Shown here piece by piece: positions 22,269-31,948 of a stretch of DNA of 64,000 nucleotides. A program made the translations under genes and the position numbers. This stretch comes from Rhodococcus sp. HM1. Its GTDB lineage: Bacteria; Actinomycetota; Actinomycetes; Mycobacteriales; Mycobacteriaceae. Each line of letters starts with the position of its first letter. Within the stretch, counting starts at the first letter, position 1. Under the pieces are notes generated by a model. It did no database searches, was not told the origin of the DNA, and saw only the letters and a program-made list of their open reading frames with translations. The stretch is from the NCBI RefSeq assembly GCF_023218075.1, contig NZ_JALPTB010000030.1:1-64000 (forward strand), given 5' to 3'.

Positions 22269-24023
22269 TCAGTCGGTGGTGGCGACCAGCGGCTCCAGCG
22301 TCAGATCCGGCAGTTCCTTCCGGATGTACTGCAGCCGCCACTTGTCGCTGACCAGCGCAAGCAGCACCCCGTCGGACCGGGTGAACACCTCGACGCCGCG
22401 CTGCCGGTTCAGTTCGTCCCGCGAGGCGGCGTCGGTGCGGCGGGCCAGCGCGTAGCCGAGCGGTTCGATCCGCGGTTCGACGTTGTACTCGGCTTTCATC
22501 CGCGCCGAGACGACCTCGAACTGCATGGGGCCGACGGCCGCCATCACCGGCGAGGCGTCTCCGCGCACGTCGTTGCGCAGGATCTGCACGACGCCTTCGG
22601 AGTCGAGCTGGTCGACGGCCTTGCGGAACTGCTTGTACTTCGACGCGGCGTCGACCCGCAGGACCGCGAAGTGCTCCGGCGCGAACGACGGGATCGGCGG
22701 GAACTCGACCTTCCGGTCCACGAACAGAGTGTGTCCGGGCGCCAGGGCGGTCGCGTTGACCAGACCCACCACGTCGCCCGGATAGGCGGCCTCGACCGTG
22801 GACCGTTCGCGGCCGAACACCGTCAACGCGTACTTGGTGGTGAACGGCTTGCCGGTCTGGGCGTGGGTGACGACCATGCCGCGCTCGAACACCCCGGAGA
22901 CCACGCGCATGAACGCGAGGCGGTCGCGGTGCGCGGTGTCCATGCCGGCCTGCACCTTGAACACGACCGCGCTGAACGGGTCGTCGACGTTGCGGGGATT
23001 GTCGTCGATGTCGAGGCGGGCGCGCGGCGGCGGAGCCAGCGCGACGAGGGTGTCGAGGATCTGCCGCACGCCGAAGTTCAGCATCGCCGACGCGAAGATC
23101 ACCGGCGACGTTTGGCCGGCGAGGAACAGTTCCTGGTCGTGGTCCTGACCGCTCGCCGACAGCAGTTCCGATTCCTCCGCGGCCTCGGCCCACGCGTCGC
23201 CTTCGCGCTCCAGCGCGGCGTCGGGGTCCAGGTGCTCCTCGGGGGCGATCTTCGCGCCGCCCGCGGTGCGGGTGAACTTGATGTACTCCTCGGCCGCGCC
23301 GTCCTCACCGCGCCGCAGCAGGCCGCGGAAGTCGCCGGCGATGCCGACGGGCCAGAACAGCGGGGTCGGCGTCAGGCCGATCCGCTCGTCGATCTCGTCG
23401 AGCAGTTCGAGCGGTGCGCGACCGGGACGGTCCCACTTGTTGATCACGGTGATCACCGGGATGCCGCGGTGGCGGCACACCTGGAACAGCTTCAGCGTCT
23501 GCGGCTCGAGGCCCTTCGCGGCGTCGATGAGCATGACCGCGGCGTCGACGGCGGTGAGCACGCGGTAGGTGTCCTCGGAGAAATCCGAGTGGCCGGGGGT
23601 GTCGACGAGGTTGATGACGTTGCCCGGGTCGTCCTCGTCGGCGGTGGACTCGCTCGAGCGGTAGTTGAACTGCAGTGCGGTGGAGCTGACCGAGATGCCG
23701 CGGGCCTTCTCCATCTCCATCCAGTCCGAGACGGTCGACTTGCGGCCGGCCTTGCCGTGCACGGCGCCGGCCTCGGAGATCACCTTCGCGTGCAGCGCCA
23801 GCGCCTCGGTGAGCGTGGACTTACCGGCGTCCGGATGGGAGATGACGGCGAACGTGCGGCGCCGAGCGGCCTCCGCGCGCACTTCCTTGGACAGGGCGGC
23901 TGTGCCGGAGTCGCTGATGGCGGTGCCGGTATCGCCGGTGGCCGAGGCGGGCGGGGTACTCAACGCGGAACTGACCTCTCGAAACGGGGGTGGGGGTGCG
24001 GGTATCGCAGGCAACTTCTCCAT
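22269..24023 (-). CDS. prfC: Peptide chain release factor 3
   Basis: A 584-residue translational GTPase that recycles RF1/RF2 from the ribosome. The G motifs are [14 protein letters not shown] (G1), [14 protein letters not shown] (G3) and [14 protein letters not shown] (G4), followed by the RF3-specific domains II and III. The first about 45 residues (proline/alanine/serine rich) precede the family's usual start near [15 protein letters not shown], so a TTG start about 20 codons downstream is also possible; ATG 24023 is kept as the first ATG. It is divergent from the acyl-CoA ligase gene. Not part of the M. tuberculosis core order here. Confidence 0.94.
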   Translation of the reverse strand: MEKLPAIPAPPPPFREVSSALSTPPASATGDTGTAISDSGTAALSKEVRAEAARRRTFAVISHPDAGKSTLTEALALHAKVISEAGAVHGKAGRKSTVSDWMEMEKARGISVSSTALQFNYRSSESTADEDDPGNVINLVDTPGHSDFSEDTYRVLTAVDAAVMLIDAAKGLEPQTLKLFQVCRHRGIPVITVINKWDRPGRAPLELLDEIDERIGLTPTPLFWPVGIAGDFRGLLRRGEDGAAEEYIKFTRTAGGAKIAPEEHLDPDAALEREGDAWAEAAEESELLSASGQDHDQELFLAGQTSPVIFASAMLNFGVRQILDTLVALAPPPRARLDIDDNPRNVDDPFSAVVFKVQAGMDTAHRDRLAFMRVVSGVFERGMVVTHAQTGKPFTTKYALTVFGRERSTVEAAYPGDVVGLVNATALAPGHTLFVDRKVEFPPIPSFAPEHFAVLRVDAASKYKQFRKAVDQLDSEGVVQILRNDVRGDASPVMAAVGPMQFEVVSARMKAEYNVEPRIEPLGYALARRTDAASRDELNRQRGVEVFTRSDGVLLALVSDKWRLQYIRKELPDLTLEPLVATTD

Positions 24024-24143
24024 GTTACTCGGCGATTCGATGTCGATTTCCGTGAGATTCGGTCACGTTTGCCGGGATGCCTTTCCCCATCGGTCCCGGC
24101 GCGGGGACTCTGGACCGCAGAGCCACCGGATCGAGGAGTGCCC

Positions 24144-25778
24144 GTGAGCAGATTCACCGACGAGATGTACGCGACGGCGGAGAGCACACGCCGTGGGCTG
24201 ATCACCGGGGAGCCGGACGAGCCGCTGCGGCAGACCTGGGGCGAGATCCACCGGCAGGCCCGCTGCATGGCCGGGGCGCTGGCCGCGGCCGGTATCGGGC
24301 ACGGTGCCGCCGTCGGTGTGCTGGCAGGCAATCCCGTCGACATCGCCCCGGTGTGTCAGGCCGTCTGGATGCGGGGCGGCAGCGTCACCATGCTGCACCA
24401 GCCGACGCCGCGCACCGACCTGGCCGCGTGGGCGCGCGACACCGAGACGGTCGTCCACATGATCGACGCGCAGGTGGTGGTGCTCGGGGCGCCGTTCGAC
24501 CCGGCCGAACCCGTGCTGCGCGAACGCGGCATCCGCGTCGTGACGGTCGCGCAGATGCGGGCGGGTTCGCCGATCGACCCGGTCGACACCGCCGAATCGG
24601 ATATCGCGTTGCAGCAGTTGACGTCCGGATCGACCGGATCGCCGAAGGCCGTGCTGATCTCGCACGAGAACTTCTATGTCAACGCGTACGCGATGATCGA
24701 CCGCATCAAGTACTCCCTCGACGACGACGTGATGATCAGCTGGCTGCCACTGTTCCACGACATGGGCATGGTCGGGTTCCTCAGCGTGCCCATGCAGGTC
24801 GGCGCGGAGGTCGTGTCGGTGACACCGCTGGAGTTCCTCAAGGCCCCGCTGCTGTGGGCGCAGCTGATCGGCAAGTACCACGGAACAGTCACGGCCGCAC
24901 CGAATTTCGCGTACTCACTGCTCGCCCGCAAACTCGCGCAGGCACCGGACGGCGTCGTCGACCTGTCGTCGATGCGGTGGATGTGGAACGGCGCCGAACC
25001 CGTCGACCCCGACACCATGATCGCGCTGGCCGAGGCCGGTGCGCGTTTCGGGCTGGACCCGATGGCCCTGGCCCCCGTCTACGGCATGGCCGAGACGACC
25101 CTGGCGGTGTCGGTCCCGGACCCGGGGCACGGGCAGGTCCTCGACATCGTCGACCCGGATCTGCTCGAAGCCGGCGGCATCGCCGTGCCCACCATCCGGC
25201 CGAACGGGCGGCGGCTGGCCACGCTCGGTCATCTCGTCCCCGGGCTCGAGGGGCGGGTCGTCGGGCGCGACGGGCAGGTGCTGCCCCCGCGCGGTGTCGG
25301 CATCATCCAGCTGCGCGGCAAGGCCGTGACCTCGGGTTATCTCACCGTGGAGGGGCCGGTCCCGGCGCAGGACGCCGACGGCTGGTTCGACACCGGCGAC
25401 GTCGGCTACTTCACCGAGGAAGGTCGCGTGGTGGTGTGCGGCCGGGTCAAGGACGTCATCATCATGGGCGGCCGCAACGTGTATCCGACCGACATCGAAC
25501 GCGCCGCGTGCAGTGTCGACGGGGTGCGGCCCGGGAACGCCGTCGCGATCCGTCTCGACGCCGGCGACAAACGCGAATCCTTCGCGGTCGCAGTCGAAAC
25601 CAACCGGATCGACGACCCCGCCGAGATTCGCCGCATCGAACACGAGGTGGTGCACGCCGTCGTCGCCGAGGTCGGGGTGCGGCCCCGGACGGTCGCGGTG
25701 CTCGGCCCGGGCAGCATCCCGAAGACCTCGTCCGGCAAGCTGCGGCGCGGCAGCTCGGCCGCCCTCCTGGCCCGCTGA
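24144..25778 (+). CDS. Acyl-CoA/acyl-AMP ligase (FadD/Pks16-like)
   Basis: A 544-residue ANL-superfamily adenylating enzyme. The P-loop-like [18 protein letters not shown] lies at about 155-172, [12 protein letters not shown] at about 310-321, and [26 protein letters not shown] with the hinge GRVKD near residue 440. The C-terminal catalytic lysine motif [10 protein letters not shown] is at about 525. It would activate a fatty or other carboxylic acid with ATP. Position immediately before pth matches the pks16 locus of M. tuberculosis. GTG 24144 has GAGGAG 6 nt upstream. Fatty acyl-AMP versus acyl-CoA product is not decidable from sequence. Confidence 0.9.
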   Translation: MSRFTDEMYATAESTRRGLITGEPDEPLRQTWGEIHRQARCMAGALAAAGIGHGAAVGVLAGNPVDIAPVCQAVWMRGGSVTMLHQPTPRTDLAAWARDTETVVHMIDAQVVVLGAPFDPAEPVLRERGIRVVTVAQMRAGSPIDPVDTAESDIALQQLTSGSTGSPKAVLISHENFYVNAYAMIDRIKYSLDDDVMISWLPLFHDMGMVGFLSVPMQVGAEVVSVTPLEFLKAPLLWAQLIGKYHGTVTAAPNFAYSLLARKLAQAPDGVVDLSSMRWMWNGAEPVDPDTMIALAEAGARFGLDPMALAPVYGMAETTLAVSVPDPGHGQVLDIVDPDLLEAGGIAVPTIRPNGRRLATLGHLVPGLEGRVVGRDGQVLPPRGVGIIQLRGKAVTSGYLTVEGPVPAQDADGWFDTGDVGYFTEEGRVVVCGRVKDVIIMGGRNVYPTDIERAACSVDGVRPGNAVAIRLDAGDKRESFAVAVETNRIDDPAEIRRIEHEVVHAVVAEVGVRPRTVAVLGPGSIPKTSSGKLRRGSSAALLAR

Positions 25779-25780
25779 CC

Positions 25781-25822
25781 CGTGCGCGTTTCCGGTAGCG
25801 CCCGCTACCGGAAACGCGCACG
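25781..25822. terminator. 42-bp perfect palindromic terminator
   Basis: A 20-bp arm, CGTGCGCGTTTCCGGTAGCG (25781-25800), is followed by a 2-nt gap and its exact complement (25803-25822). It starts 2 nt after the ligase stop and lies 11 nt before the pth stop, so it probably ends both convergent transcripts. No T-tract is present. Confidence 0.8.
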
Positions 25823-25833
25823 AGGGGCAGCGG

Positions 25834-26406
25834 TCAGTGGATGCGGTTCTGCGCGCCCTCGAGGCCCAGGCGCAGCAGCAGCTCGACGGCGTCCGCCCCC
25901 TCCTCGCAGAACACGTCGAGTTCCTTGCGCTCGGTCGTCGAGAACGGCTTGAGCACGAAATCGGCCGGATCCTGCCGGCCCGGGGGACGGCCGATGCCCA
26001 TCCGCACCCGCAGATAGTCCTTCGTACCCAGCGAACTCGACGTCGACCGCAACCCGTTGTGCCCGTTCTCGCCGCCGCCCAGCTTGAGCCGGATGGTGCC
26101 GAAATCCAGATCCAGCTCGTCGTGGATCACCACGATGTTCGCCGGGTCGACCGAGAAGAACTTCGCCAGTCCCGCGACCGGGCCACCCGACAGGTTCATG
26201 TAGGTGCGCGGTTTCGCGATGATCACCTGCCTGCCGTCGAGGCGGGCCTGCACGATGTCCGAGTTGCTGCGCTTGTGCGCGCCGAACGAACCGCCCACGC
26301 GCCCGGCGAGCACCTCGGCCACCATGAAACCGATGTTGTGACGGGTCTTCTCGTACTTCGGCCCGGGATTGCCGAGCCCGACGACGAGCGCGGTGTCCTC
26401 GCTCAC
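25834..26406 (-). CDS. pth: Peptidyl-tRNA hydrolase
   Basis: A 190-residue cytosolic esterase that frees tRNA from peptidyl-tRNA dropped by ribosomes. [20 protein letters not shown] carries the catalytic histidine, YMNLSGGPV the substrate asparagine, and [10 protein letters not shown] the aspartate. Length is normal. GTG start. It follows rplY on the same strand, the conserved actinobacterial pth-rplY pair, with a hairpin between the two genes. Confidence 0.96.
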   Translation of the reverse strand: MSEDTALVVGLGNPGPKYEKTRHNIGFMVAEVLAGRVGGSFGAHKRSNSDIVQARLDGRQVIIAKPRTYMNLSGGPVAGLAKFFSVDPANIVVIHDELDLDFGTIRLKLGGGENGHNGLRSTSSSLGTKDYLRVRMGIGRPPGRQDPADFVLKPFSTTERKELDVFCEEGADAVELLLRLGLEGAQNRIH

Positions 26407-26459
26407 GTTCGTGTGTTCCTTCCCGACCGGTGGCGGTTGCGGCGACCGGTCACACGCGC

Positions 26460-26493
26460 GCGGCGCGCCATCCCGCGGGGGATGACGCGCCGC
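26460..26493 (-). terminator. Hairpin between rplY and pth
   Basis: GCGGCGCGCCATCCC (26460-26474) and GGGATGACGCGCCGC (26479-26493) pair except for one internal mismatch around a GCGG loop. It lies 27 nt downstream of the rplY stop. It may attenuate read-through into pth. Confidence 0.6.
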
Positions 26494-26520
26494 AACGAAT
26501 CATGTGGAGCCGTGGGTGGC

Positions 26521-27132
26521 TCAGGCCTCCTCGGCCGGAGCCTCGGCCTCGGCGCCCTCGGCCGCTTCGCCCTCGAGGGCCTCGGCGGACGGAGCCACGA
26601 CGATGTTCACGAGCAGCAGATCGGCCTCGTCCTGCAGCGACGCGCCCTTGGGCAGCTCGACGCCACCGGCGAGGATCTGGGTGCCGGCCTCGGCGCCCTC
26701 GATGGAGACCTCGACCTGCTCGGGGATGTGCAGGGCCTCGGCCTCGAGCTTGATGGTGGTGACCTCGTTGACGACGAGGGTGCCGGAAGCGGCCTCACCG
26801 GTGATGACCAGCGGCACCTCGACGACGACCTTCTCGCCCTTCTGGACGACCAGCAGGTCGGCGTGCTCGATGTAGTTGCGGATCGGGTGCACGACGACCG
26901 ACTTGGTCAGCGCCAGCTCCTCGGAACCGTCGACCTCGAGGGTGAGCACGGCGTTGGTGCCGTGGGCGCGCAGCACGGCCGCGAACTCGCGGGCCGGGAG
27001 GGCGAGGTGCTTGGGCTCGGTGCCGTGGCCGTACAGCACGGCGGGGACCTGTCCGTCACGGCGGGCACGGCGGGCAGCGCCCTTGCCGAACTCGGTGCGG
27101 ACGGCGGCTACGAGACGGTTCTCGTCGGACAT
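26521..27132 (-). CDS. rplY: 50S ribosomal protein L25 (general stress protein Ctc type)
   Basis: A 203-residue two-domain L25. The N-terminal 5S-rRNA-binding domain starts [22 protein letters not shown] and contains VPAVLYGHG; the C-terminal TL5/CTC domain ends in an acidic Glu/Ala-rich tail. ATG 27132 fits the family N-terminus; the frame upstream has no family match. AGGAG lies 11 nt upstream. Paired with pth. In mycobacteria prsA-glmU lie just upstream, whereas here an 18-kb block intervenes. Confidence 0.95.
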   Translation of the reverse strand: MSDENRLVAAVRTEFGKGAARRARRDGQVPAVLYGHGTEPKHLALPAREFAAVLRAHGTNAVLTLEVDGSEELALTKSVVVHPIRNYIEHADLLVVQKGEKVVVEVPLVITGEAASGTLVVNEVTTIKLEAEALHIPEQVEVSIEGAEAGTQILAGGVELPKGASLQDEADLLLVNIVVAPSAEALEGEAAEGAEAEAPAEEA

Positions 27133-27300
27133 GATGTAACGGCTCCTACGCTTGTGGCTCTCACTGGGTCGGTCTTCTCGACGATGCGGGACCGGACGCG
27201 CGCGGGCCGGGAGCGTGGAACGCTCGAGCGGAGCCGCAGCCGCGTCGATCACGGTGAGCCAGCGATTTCGCGGTTCACCCTCGCCGAGACAACTCGAAGT

Positions 27301-27330
27301 ACTTTACCGGATCGCCGGGGGTAAAGCGAA
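27301..27330 (-). promoter_or_regulatory. Possible rplY promoter inside an inverted repeat
   Basis: On the minus strand TTCGCT (27330-27325), an 18-bp spacer and TAAAGT (27306-27301) make a weak promoter. TTTACC (27303-27308) and GGTAAA (27320-27325) form an inverted repeat inside it, which could be an operator. The leader to rplY would be about 160 nt. Confidence 0.35.
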
Positions 27331-27344
27331 CGGCCCCCATCCCG

Positions 27345-28514
27345 TCACAGGCTCCGCACCGCGGCGAGGAATCGGTCGACGTCGGCGGGGGAGACGAAGT
27401 AGTGCGGTGACGCGCGCACCACCGCGTCGAGTGTCCGCGCGGTCATGTCCAGCAGCGTCGAGCTGCGATGACTGACGGTCACCGTCATCGACTGCTCGGC
27501 GAGCGCGTCGCGGACCGCCGTGGGTTCGCGACCGTCCACGGTGAACGAGACGATGCCGCTGCGCGGGTCACCGAGGTCGCGGACCTCGACCCCGGGGATG
27601 CGGCCGAGGCCGTCGCGCAGGTGTTCGGAGCGGTAGGCGATGGCCTCGGTGACCGCGTCGATCCCGAGGTCGAGCAGGTAGTCGACCGCAGCCCCGAGAC
27701 CCAGGCGCGCGGCGACGTCGGCCTCCCACAGTTCGAAGCGGGTGGCGTCGGGTGCGATCTCGTATTCGTCGGCTCCCGACCACCGCGCGCTGTGCAGGTC
27801 CAGCACGGCGGGCTCGAGTTCACCGATCAGCCGCGGCCGCACGTAGAGGAATCCGGTGCCGCGCGGGCCGCGCAGCCACTTGCGCCCGGTCGCGGACAGT
27901 GCATCCACGTCGAGTTCGGGCACGTTCACCGGGAGTTGCCCGACGGACTGGCACGCGTCGAGCAGCACGAGCGCCCCGACCTTGTGCGCCGCGTCCGCGA
28001 CCTCCCGCACCGGGTTGATCAGGCCGCCGTTGGTGGGGGCGTGCACGAGCGACACCAGCTTCACGCGCTCGTCGAGCATCGCGGTGAGTGCGTCGACGTC
28101 GATGCGCCCGTCGGGGCCGGACGGGATCTGCTCGACGGTCGCGCCGGTGGCGCGGGCGCGCTGCAGGGCGGCGACCGCGTTGGCGGCGTATTCGACGCGG
28201 GAGATCAGGATGCGGTCGCCGGGCTGCAGCGGCACCGCGTAGAAGAACGACGTCCACGAGCGGGACGCGCTGTCGGTGAGCGCGACGGACGTGGGATCGA
28301 CGTCGAGCAGCCGGCCGATCGACGTCTTCACCGCGTCCAGCGCGTCGAGCCGCTCGTTCGCGGCGACGTAGCCGCCGACCTCGGCTTCGCGGCGCAGATG
28401 CGCGACGACGGTGTCGAGCACGGGCGTCGGGGGCAGCGACGAACCGGCGCTGTCGAGGAATACGCGGTCGAAGCAGCCCGGGGTGTCCCGGCGAACCCGT
28501 TGGAGATCGAGCAC
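27345..28514 (-). CDS. egtE: Ergothioneine biosynthesis PLP-dependent C-S lyase EgtE
   Basis: A 389-residue class V aminotransferase-fold protein. In ergothioneine synthesis EgtE cleaves hercynylcysteine sulfoxide to ergothioneine. The N-terminal FLDSAGSSLPP, the cofactor-binding LLDACQSVGQLP and the lysine-bearing SATGRKWLRGPRG are visible. The annotation rests on fold plus position: the next genes, divergently transcribed from 28670, are egtA, egtB, egtC and egtD. Without that context it would be called a cysteine desulfurase-like enzyme. In mycobacteria egtE follows egtD on the same strand, so the arrangement differs here. Confidence 0.85.
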   Translation of the reverse strand: MLDLQRVRRDTPGCFDRVFLDSAGSSLPPTPVLDTVVAHLRREAEVGGYVAANERLDALDAVKTSIGRLLDVDPTSVALTDSASRSWTSFFYAVPLQPGDRILISRVEYAANAVAALQRARATGATVEQIPSGPDGRIDVDALTAMLDERVKLVSLVHAPTNGGLINPVREVADAAHKVGALVLLDACQSVGQLPVNVPELDVDALSATGRKWLRGPRGTGFLYVRPRLIGELEPAVLDLHSARWSGADEYEIAPDATRFELWEADVAARLGLGAAVDYLLDLGIDAVTEAIAYRSEHLRDGLGRIPGVEVRDLGDPRSGIVSFTVDGREPTAVRDALAEQSMTVTVSHRSSTLLDMTARTLDAVVRASPHYFVSPADVDRFLAAVRSL

Positions 28515-28624
28515 GGTGCGACCACCTCTTCCGCGTCCCGTACGGACAGCCCGTACGCCTGGAATGTAACCCCGGACCGCGTGTCGCGGCCGGTGTTCTC
28601 ACGGCGCTGCGGCAACGGGCGCGT

Positions 28625-28630
28625 TAGGCT
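28625..28630 (+). promoter_or_regulatory. Likely -10 element for egtABCD
   Basis: TAGGCT at 28625-28630 in the 155-bp egtE-egtA divergent region would start a transcript near 28637. That leaves a short leader carrying GAGAGGG ahead of the egtA GTG. I see no good -35. Confidence 0.4.
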
Positions 28631-28669
28631 CGTCCCAGTCCTGGCTCGGCGGCGAGAGAGGGTGATCGA

Positions 28670-29896
28670 GTGGCGACTGCGATCAACACGGCGTACTCGC
28701 GCGCTGCCCTCACGTCGCGGGCCGAGGCGGTGGCGCACGTTCGCCGCAGCAGTTTCCGGTTCGGGCCGCCGCGGTTGATCGGGGTGGAGCTGGAATGGCT
28801 CACCGCCCGTGCGGACGGCACGGCGGCCCGTCCCGAACTCCGGTCGATCGTCGATTCGCTCGGTTCGCATGCCCCGCGGACGGTGGCTCCGACGTCGTCG
28901 GCGCGACCGTTGCCGTCGGGCAGTGTGGTCACCCTCGAACCCGGTGGCCAGGTCGAACTGTCCAGCGTGCCGTGCGCGTCGGCGCGGCAGGTGTGCGACC
29001 GTCTCGTCGCGGATGCCCGGATGCTGCGCTCGCTGCTGGCCCGGCGGTCGCTGCTCATGCTCGATTCCGCCGGTGACGGCGTGCGGCCGCCGCACCGGTT
29101 GCTGCGCACTCCGCGCTACAGCGCGATGGAACTGCGGTTCGACCGGATCGGACCGATGGGGCGGCTGATGATGAACAGCACCGCCGCAGTGCAGGTCAGT
29201 GTCGACGCCGGCGCGGACGACGACGAAGTGCGCCGCCGCTGGCACCTCCTGCACGCGATCGGGCCGGCAATGATCGCCGCGTTCGCGTGTTCGCCTGCGC
29301 TCAACGGTGTTCCGGACGGCAGCTGGGTGTCGCAGCGCATGCGGACGTGGCTGAACCTGGACCCCGGACGCACCACCCCGGTGTCCGACCCCGCCGACTA
29401 TCCGGCGTGGGCGCTCGACGCGCCGCTGCTGTGCGTCCGATCGTCCGGCCCCGACTGGAATGCGCCACCGGACGCGTCGTTCGCGGACTGGCTGGACGGC
29501 TCCCTGGACGGGGATCTGGGTCGCCGCCCCACCGTCGACGACCTGGACTATCACCTCACCACGCTGTTTCCGCCGGTGCGGCCGTGCGGGCACTTCGAGG
29601 TGCGTTATCTCGATGCCCAACCGGGGGATCTGTGGCAGGTCCCGGTCGCGGCGATCGAGGCGCTGCTGAGATCCCGGGCGGTGATGGACGAGGCGGAGGC
29701 GATCGCGGCCCCGGTCGCGGACCGGTGGGAGGAAGCCGCACAGCATGGCCTCGCCAGTCTCGAAATACGTGCTGCGGCAGTCGGTTTGCTGGCGCTAGCG
29801 GCGGAGGCGTCGCCGGACATGAGATTCACGGCGGCGCTCGATGCCGCGGCGGTCCGGTGCTGCCGCGGTCGCGGACCGGAGGATCAGAGCCGGTGA
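28670..29896 (+). CDS. egtA: Glutamate-cysteine ligase EgtA
   Basis: A 408-residue ATP-dependent ligase of the GCS2 family that makes gamma-glutamylcysteine, the sulfur donor used by EgtB. Family segments include IGVELEWLT near the N-terminus, TLEPGGQVELSSVP, and the ATP/metal-site MMNSTAAVQVSVD. GTG 28670 follows GAGAGGGTGATC. The stop overlaps the egtB start by 4 bp (GTGA). First gene of the egtABCD operon. Confidence 0.94.
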   Translation: MATAINTAYSRAALTSRAEAVAHVRRSSFRFGPPRLIGVELEWLTARADGTAARPELRSIVDSLGSHAPRTVAPTSSARPLPSGSVVTLEPGGQVELSSVPCASARQVCDRLVADARMLRSLLARRSLLMLDSAGDGVRPPHRLLRTPRYSAMELRFDRIGPMGRLMMNSTAAVQVSVDAGADDDEVRRRWHLLHAIGPAMIAAFACSPALNGVPDGSWVSQRMRTWLNLDPGRTTPVSDPADYPAWALDAPLLCVRSSGPDWNAPPDASFADWLDGSLDGDLGRRPTVDDLDYHLTTLFPPVRPCGHFEVRYLDAQPGDLWQVPVAAIEALLRSRAVMDEAEAIAAPVADRWEEAAQHGLASLEIRAAAVGLLALAAEASPDMRFTAALDAAAVRCCRGRGPEDQSR

Positions 29897-31206
29897 GCGC
29901 GCTGCGGGCACAGGTGATGCGGGATCTCGCCCGCGCCCGTGTCCGCACGGCTGCGCTGACCGACCTCGACGACGCGGAACTGACGGCGCAGCATTCGCCG
30001 CTGATGAGCCCGCTCGTCTGGGACCTCGCGCACATCGCGAACCAGGAGGAACGCTGGCTGCTGCGCGAGGCCGCCGGACTGGAGGCCGAGCGTCCCGACA
30101 TCGACGACCTGTACGACGCGTTCCGTCATCCGCGGGCAACCCGGAACGGTCTACCGCTGCTCGATCCCGCACAGGCCCGCCGGTACGCCGACGACGTGCG
30201 GGCGCGGGTGACGGAATCGTTGGAGAAGTGTGAATTCGACACCGACCTCACCCGCGACGGATTCGTCTACTCGATGATCGCGCAGCACGAACAGCAGCAC
30301 GACGAGACGATGCTCGCGACCCACCAGTTGCGTTCGGGCCCACCGGTGTTGTTCGCCCCGGAGGCGCCGCGCACCGGACATCCGGTCGAGGCGGACGAGA
30401 TCACGGTCCCGGCTTGCGAAGTCGAGATCGGGACGTCCATCGATCCGGCAGCACTCGACAACGAACGGCCCGCGCACCGCGTGCACGTGCCTGCGTTCCG
30501 CATCGACACCTTCCCCGTCACCAACGGCCGCTATCTCGAGTTCATGGCCGACGGCGGATACGACCGCCCGGAGCTGTGGAGCGAAACCGGCTGGGAGCAC
30601 CGGCTCCGCGCGGGTCTCGAGGCCCCGCAGTTCTGGACGCGGCAGCACGACGGCACGTGGTGGCGCCGCCGATTCGGGGTCATGGTGCCGGTGCATCCCG
30701 ACGAACCGGTCGTCCACGTGTGTTTCCACGAGGCCGACGCCTACGCACGGTGGGCCGGGAAGCGGCTGCCCACGGAGGTGGAGTGGGAGACGGCCGCGCG
30801 ATGGAACCCTGTGGAGCAGCGCAGCACCCGATACCCGTGGGGCGACGTCGATCCCGGCCCCGAGCATGCGAACCTCGGGCAGCGTCACCTCGGGCCCGCG
30901 GTCGTCGGCGCGTATCCGGCGGGGGCGTCGCCGCTCGGGGTGCAGCAACTGATCGGTGACGTGTGGGAGTGGACGTCGTCGGGTTTCGAACCCTATCCGG
31001 GGTTCGTGGCGTTCCCGTACCGCGAGTACTCCGAGGTGTTCTTCGGCGGCGACTACCGGGTTCTGCGCGGTGGTTCGTTCGGTACGGACGCGGTCGCGTG
31101 CCGCGGGACCTTCCGCAACTGGGACCATCCGATCCGTCGCCAGATCTTCTCCGGATTCCGTTGTGCCCGAGATATTCCCGACACTCCGGACGTCGCGGAT
31201 GTGTAG
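29893..31206 (+). CDS. egtB: Hercynine oxygenase EgtB
   Basis: A 437-residue non-heme iron sulfoxide synthase that joins gamma-glutamylcysteine to hercynine with O2. The N-terminal DinB-like domain carries the iron ligands: H47 (DLAHIANQEERW) and the HX3HXE motif H132/H136/E138 (QHEQQHDET). The C-terminal formylglycine-generating-enzyme-like domain shows FPVTNGRYLEF, RLPTEVEWETAAR and RGGSFGTDAVACRGTFRNWD. The length is typical. Translationally coupled to egtA upstream and egtC downstream (8-nt overlap). Confidence 0.96.
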   Translation: MSALRAQVMRDLARARVRTAALTDLDDAELTAQHSPLMSPLVWDLAHIANQEERWLLREAAGLEAERPDIDDLYDAFRHPRATRNGLPLLDPAQARRYADDVRARVTESLEKCEFDTDLTRDGFVYSMIAQHEQQHDETMLATHQLRSGPPVLFAPEAPRTGHPVEADEITVPACEVEIGTSIDPAALDNERPAHRVHVPAFRIDTFPVTNGRYLEFMADGGYDRPELWSETGWEHRLRAGLEAPQFWTRQHDGTWWRRRFGVMVPVHPDEPVVHVCFHEADAYARWAGKRLPTEVEWETAARWNPVEQRSTRYPWGDVDPGPEHANLGQRHLGPAVVGAYPAGASPLGVQQLIGDVWEWTSSGFEPYPGFVAFPYREYSEVFFGGDYRVLRGGSFGTDAVACRGTFRNWDHPIRRQIFSGFRCARDIPDTPDVADV

Positions 31207-31948
31207 GCATCTGGGCTACCTCGGCCCGGTGCGCACGGCCCGGTCGCTGATCGCCTACGGTCCGCACTCGCTGTTCCGCCAGTCGTGGGCGCCGAAGGAC
31301 ATGCGCGGCGGCGGCACCGTCAACGCCGACGGGTTCGGAGTGGCCTGGTGGACCGCCGACGGCATCCCCGGCCGGTACCGGAGCGAGAAACCGATCTGGT
31401 CGGATCCCTTTGTCACCGAAGGCTTGTCCTCGATCCGGACCGGGGCGATGGTCGCCGCGCTCCGATCCGCGACCGAGGGTATGCCGGTGGAGCGGTCGGC
31501 GGCCGCCCCCTTCACGGACGGCCGGTGGGCGTTCAGCCACAACGGGCGGGTCGTCGGGTGGCCCGGGACGCTCGTGTCGCTCGCGGAGCGGCTCCCGGTA
31601 TCGGAGCTGCTGCGGCTCGAATCGCCCACCGACGCCGCGACTTTGTGGATGCTGCTGCGATCGCGCCTGCGCACCGACAGGCCCGAGGCCGCGCTCATGC
31701 GGCTCGTCCGTGACGTGATCGACCTTTCGCCGCACTCTCGTCTGAACCTGTTGCTGGGCAACGGCTCCGGGCTGTGGGCGACCGCGTGGTACCACTCGCT
31801 GTGGGTGCTCGTCGACGAGCGCATCGCGGTGGTGTCCTCGGAACCGTACGACGATGATCCGCGCTGGAAGCAGGTGCCGGACCGGCATCTGGTCAGCGCC
31901 CGACCGGGACACCTGATCGTGTCCCCCATGGAGGTCCCGAGCGTATGA
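31199..31948 (+). CDS. egtC: Gamma-glutamyl hydrolase EgtC (class II amidotransferase fold)
   Basis: A 249-residue Ntn hydrolase. It begins MCRHLGYLG, so removal of Met exposes the catalytic Cys2. NADGFGVAWW and FSHNGRVVGW are the family's substrate-loop segments. It removes the glutamate from the EgtB product. ATG 31199 overlaps the egtB stop by 8 nt, and its own stop overlaps egtD by 4 bp, so egtABCD forms a tightly coupled operon. Confidence 0.95.
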   Translation: MCRHLGYLGPVRTARSLIAYGPHSLFRQSWAPKDMRGGGTVNADGFGVAWWTADGIPGRYRSEKPIWSDPFVTEGLSSIRTGAMVAALRSATEGMPVERSAAAPFTDGRWAFSHNGRVVGWPGTLVSLAERLPVSELLRLESPTDAATLWMLLRSRLRTDRPEAALMRLVRDVIDLSPHSRLNLLLGNGSGLWATAWYHSLWVLVDERIAVVSSEPYDDDPRWKQVPDRHLVSARPGHLIVSPMEVPSV

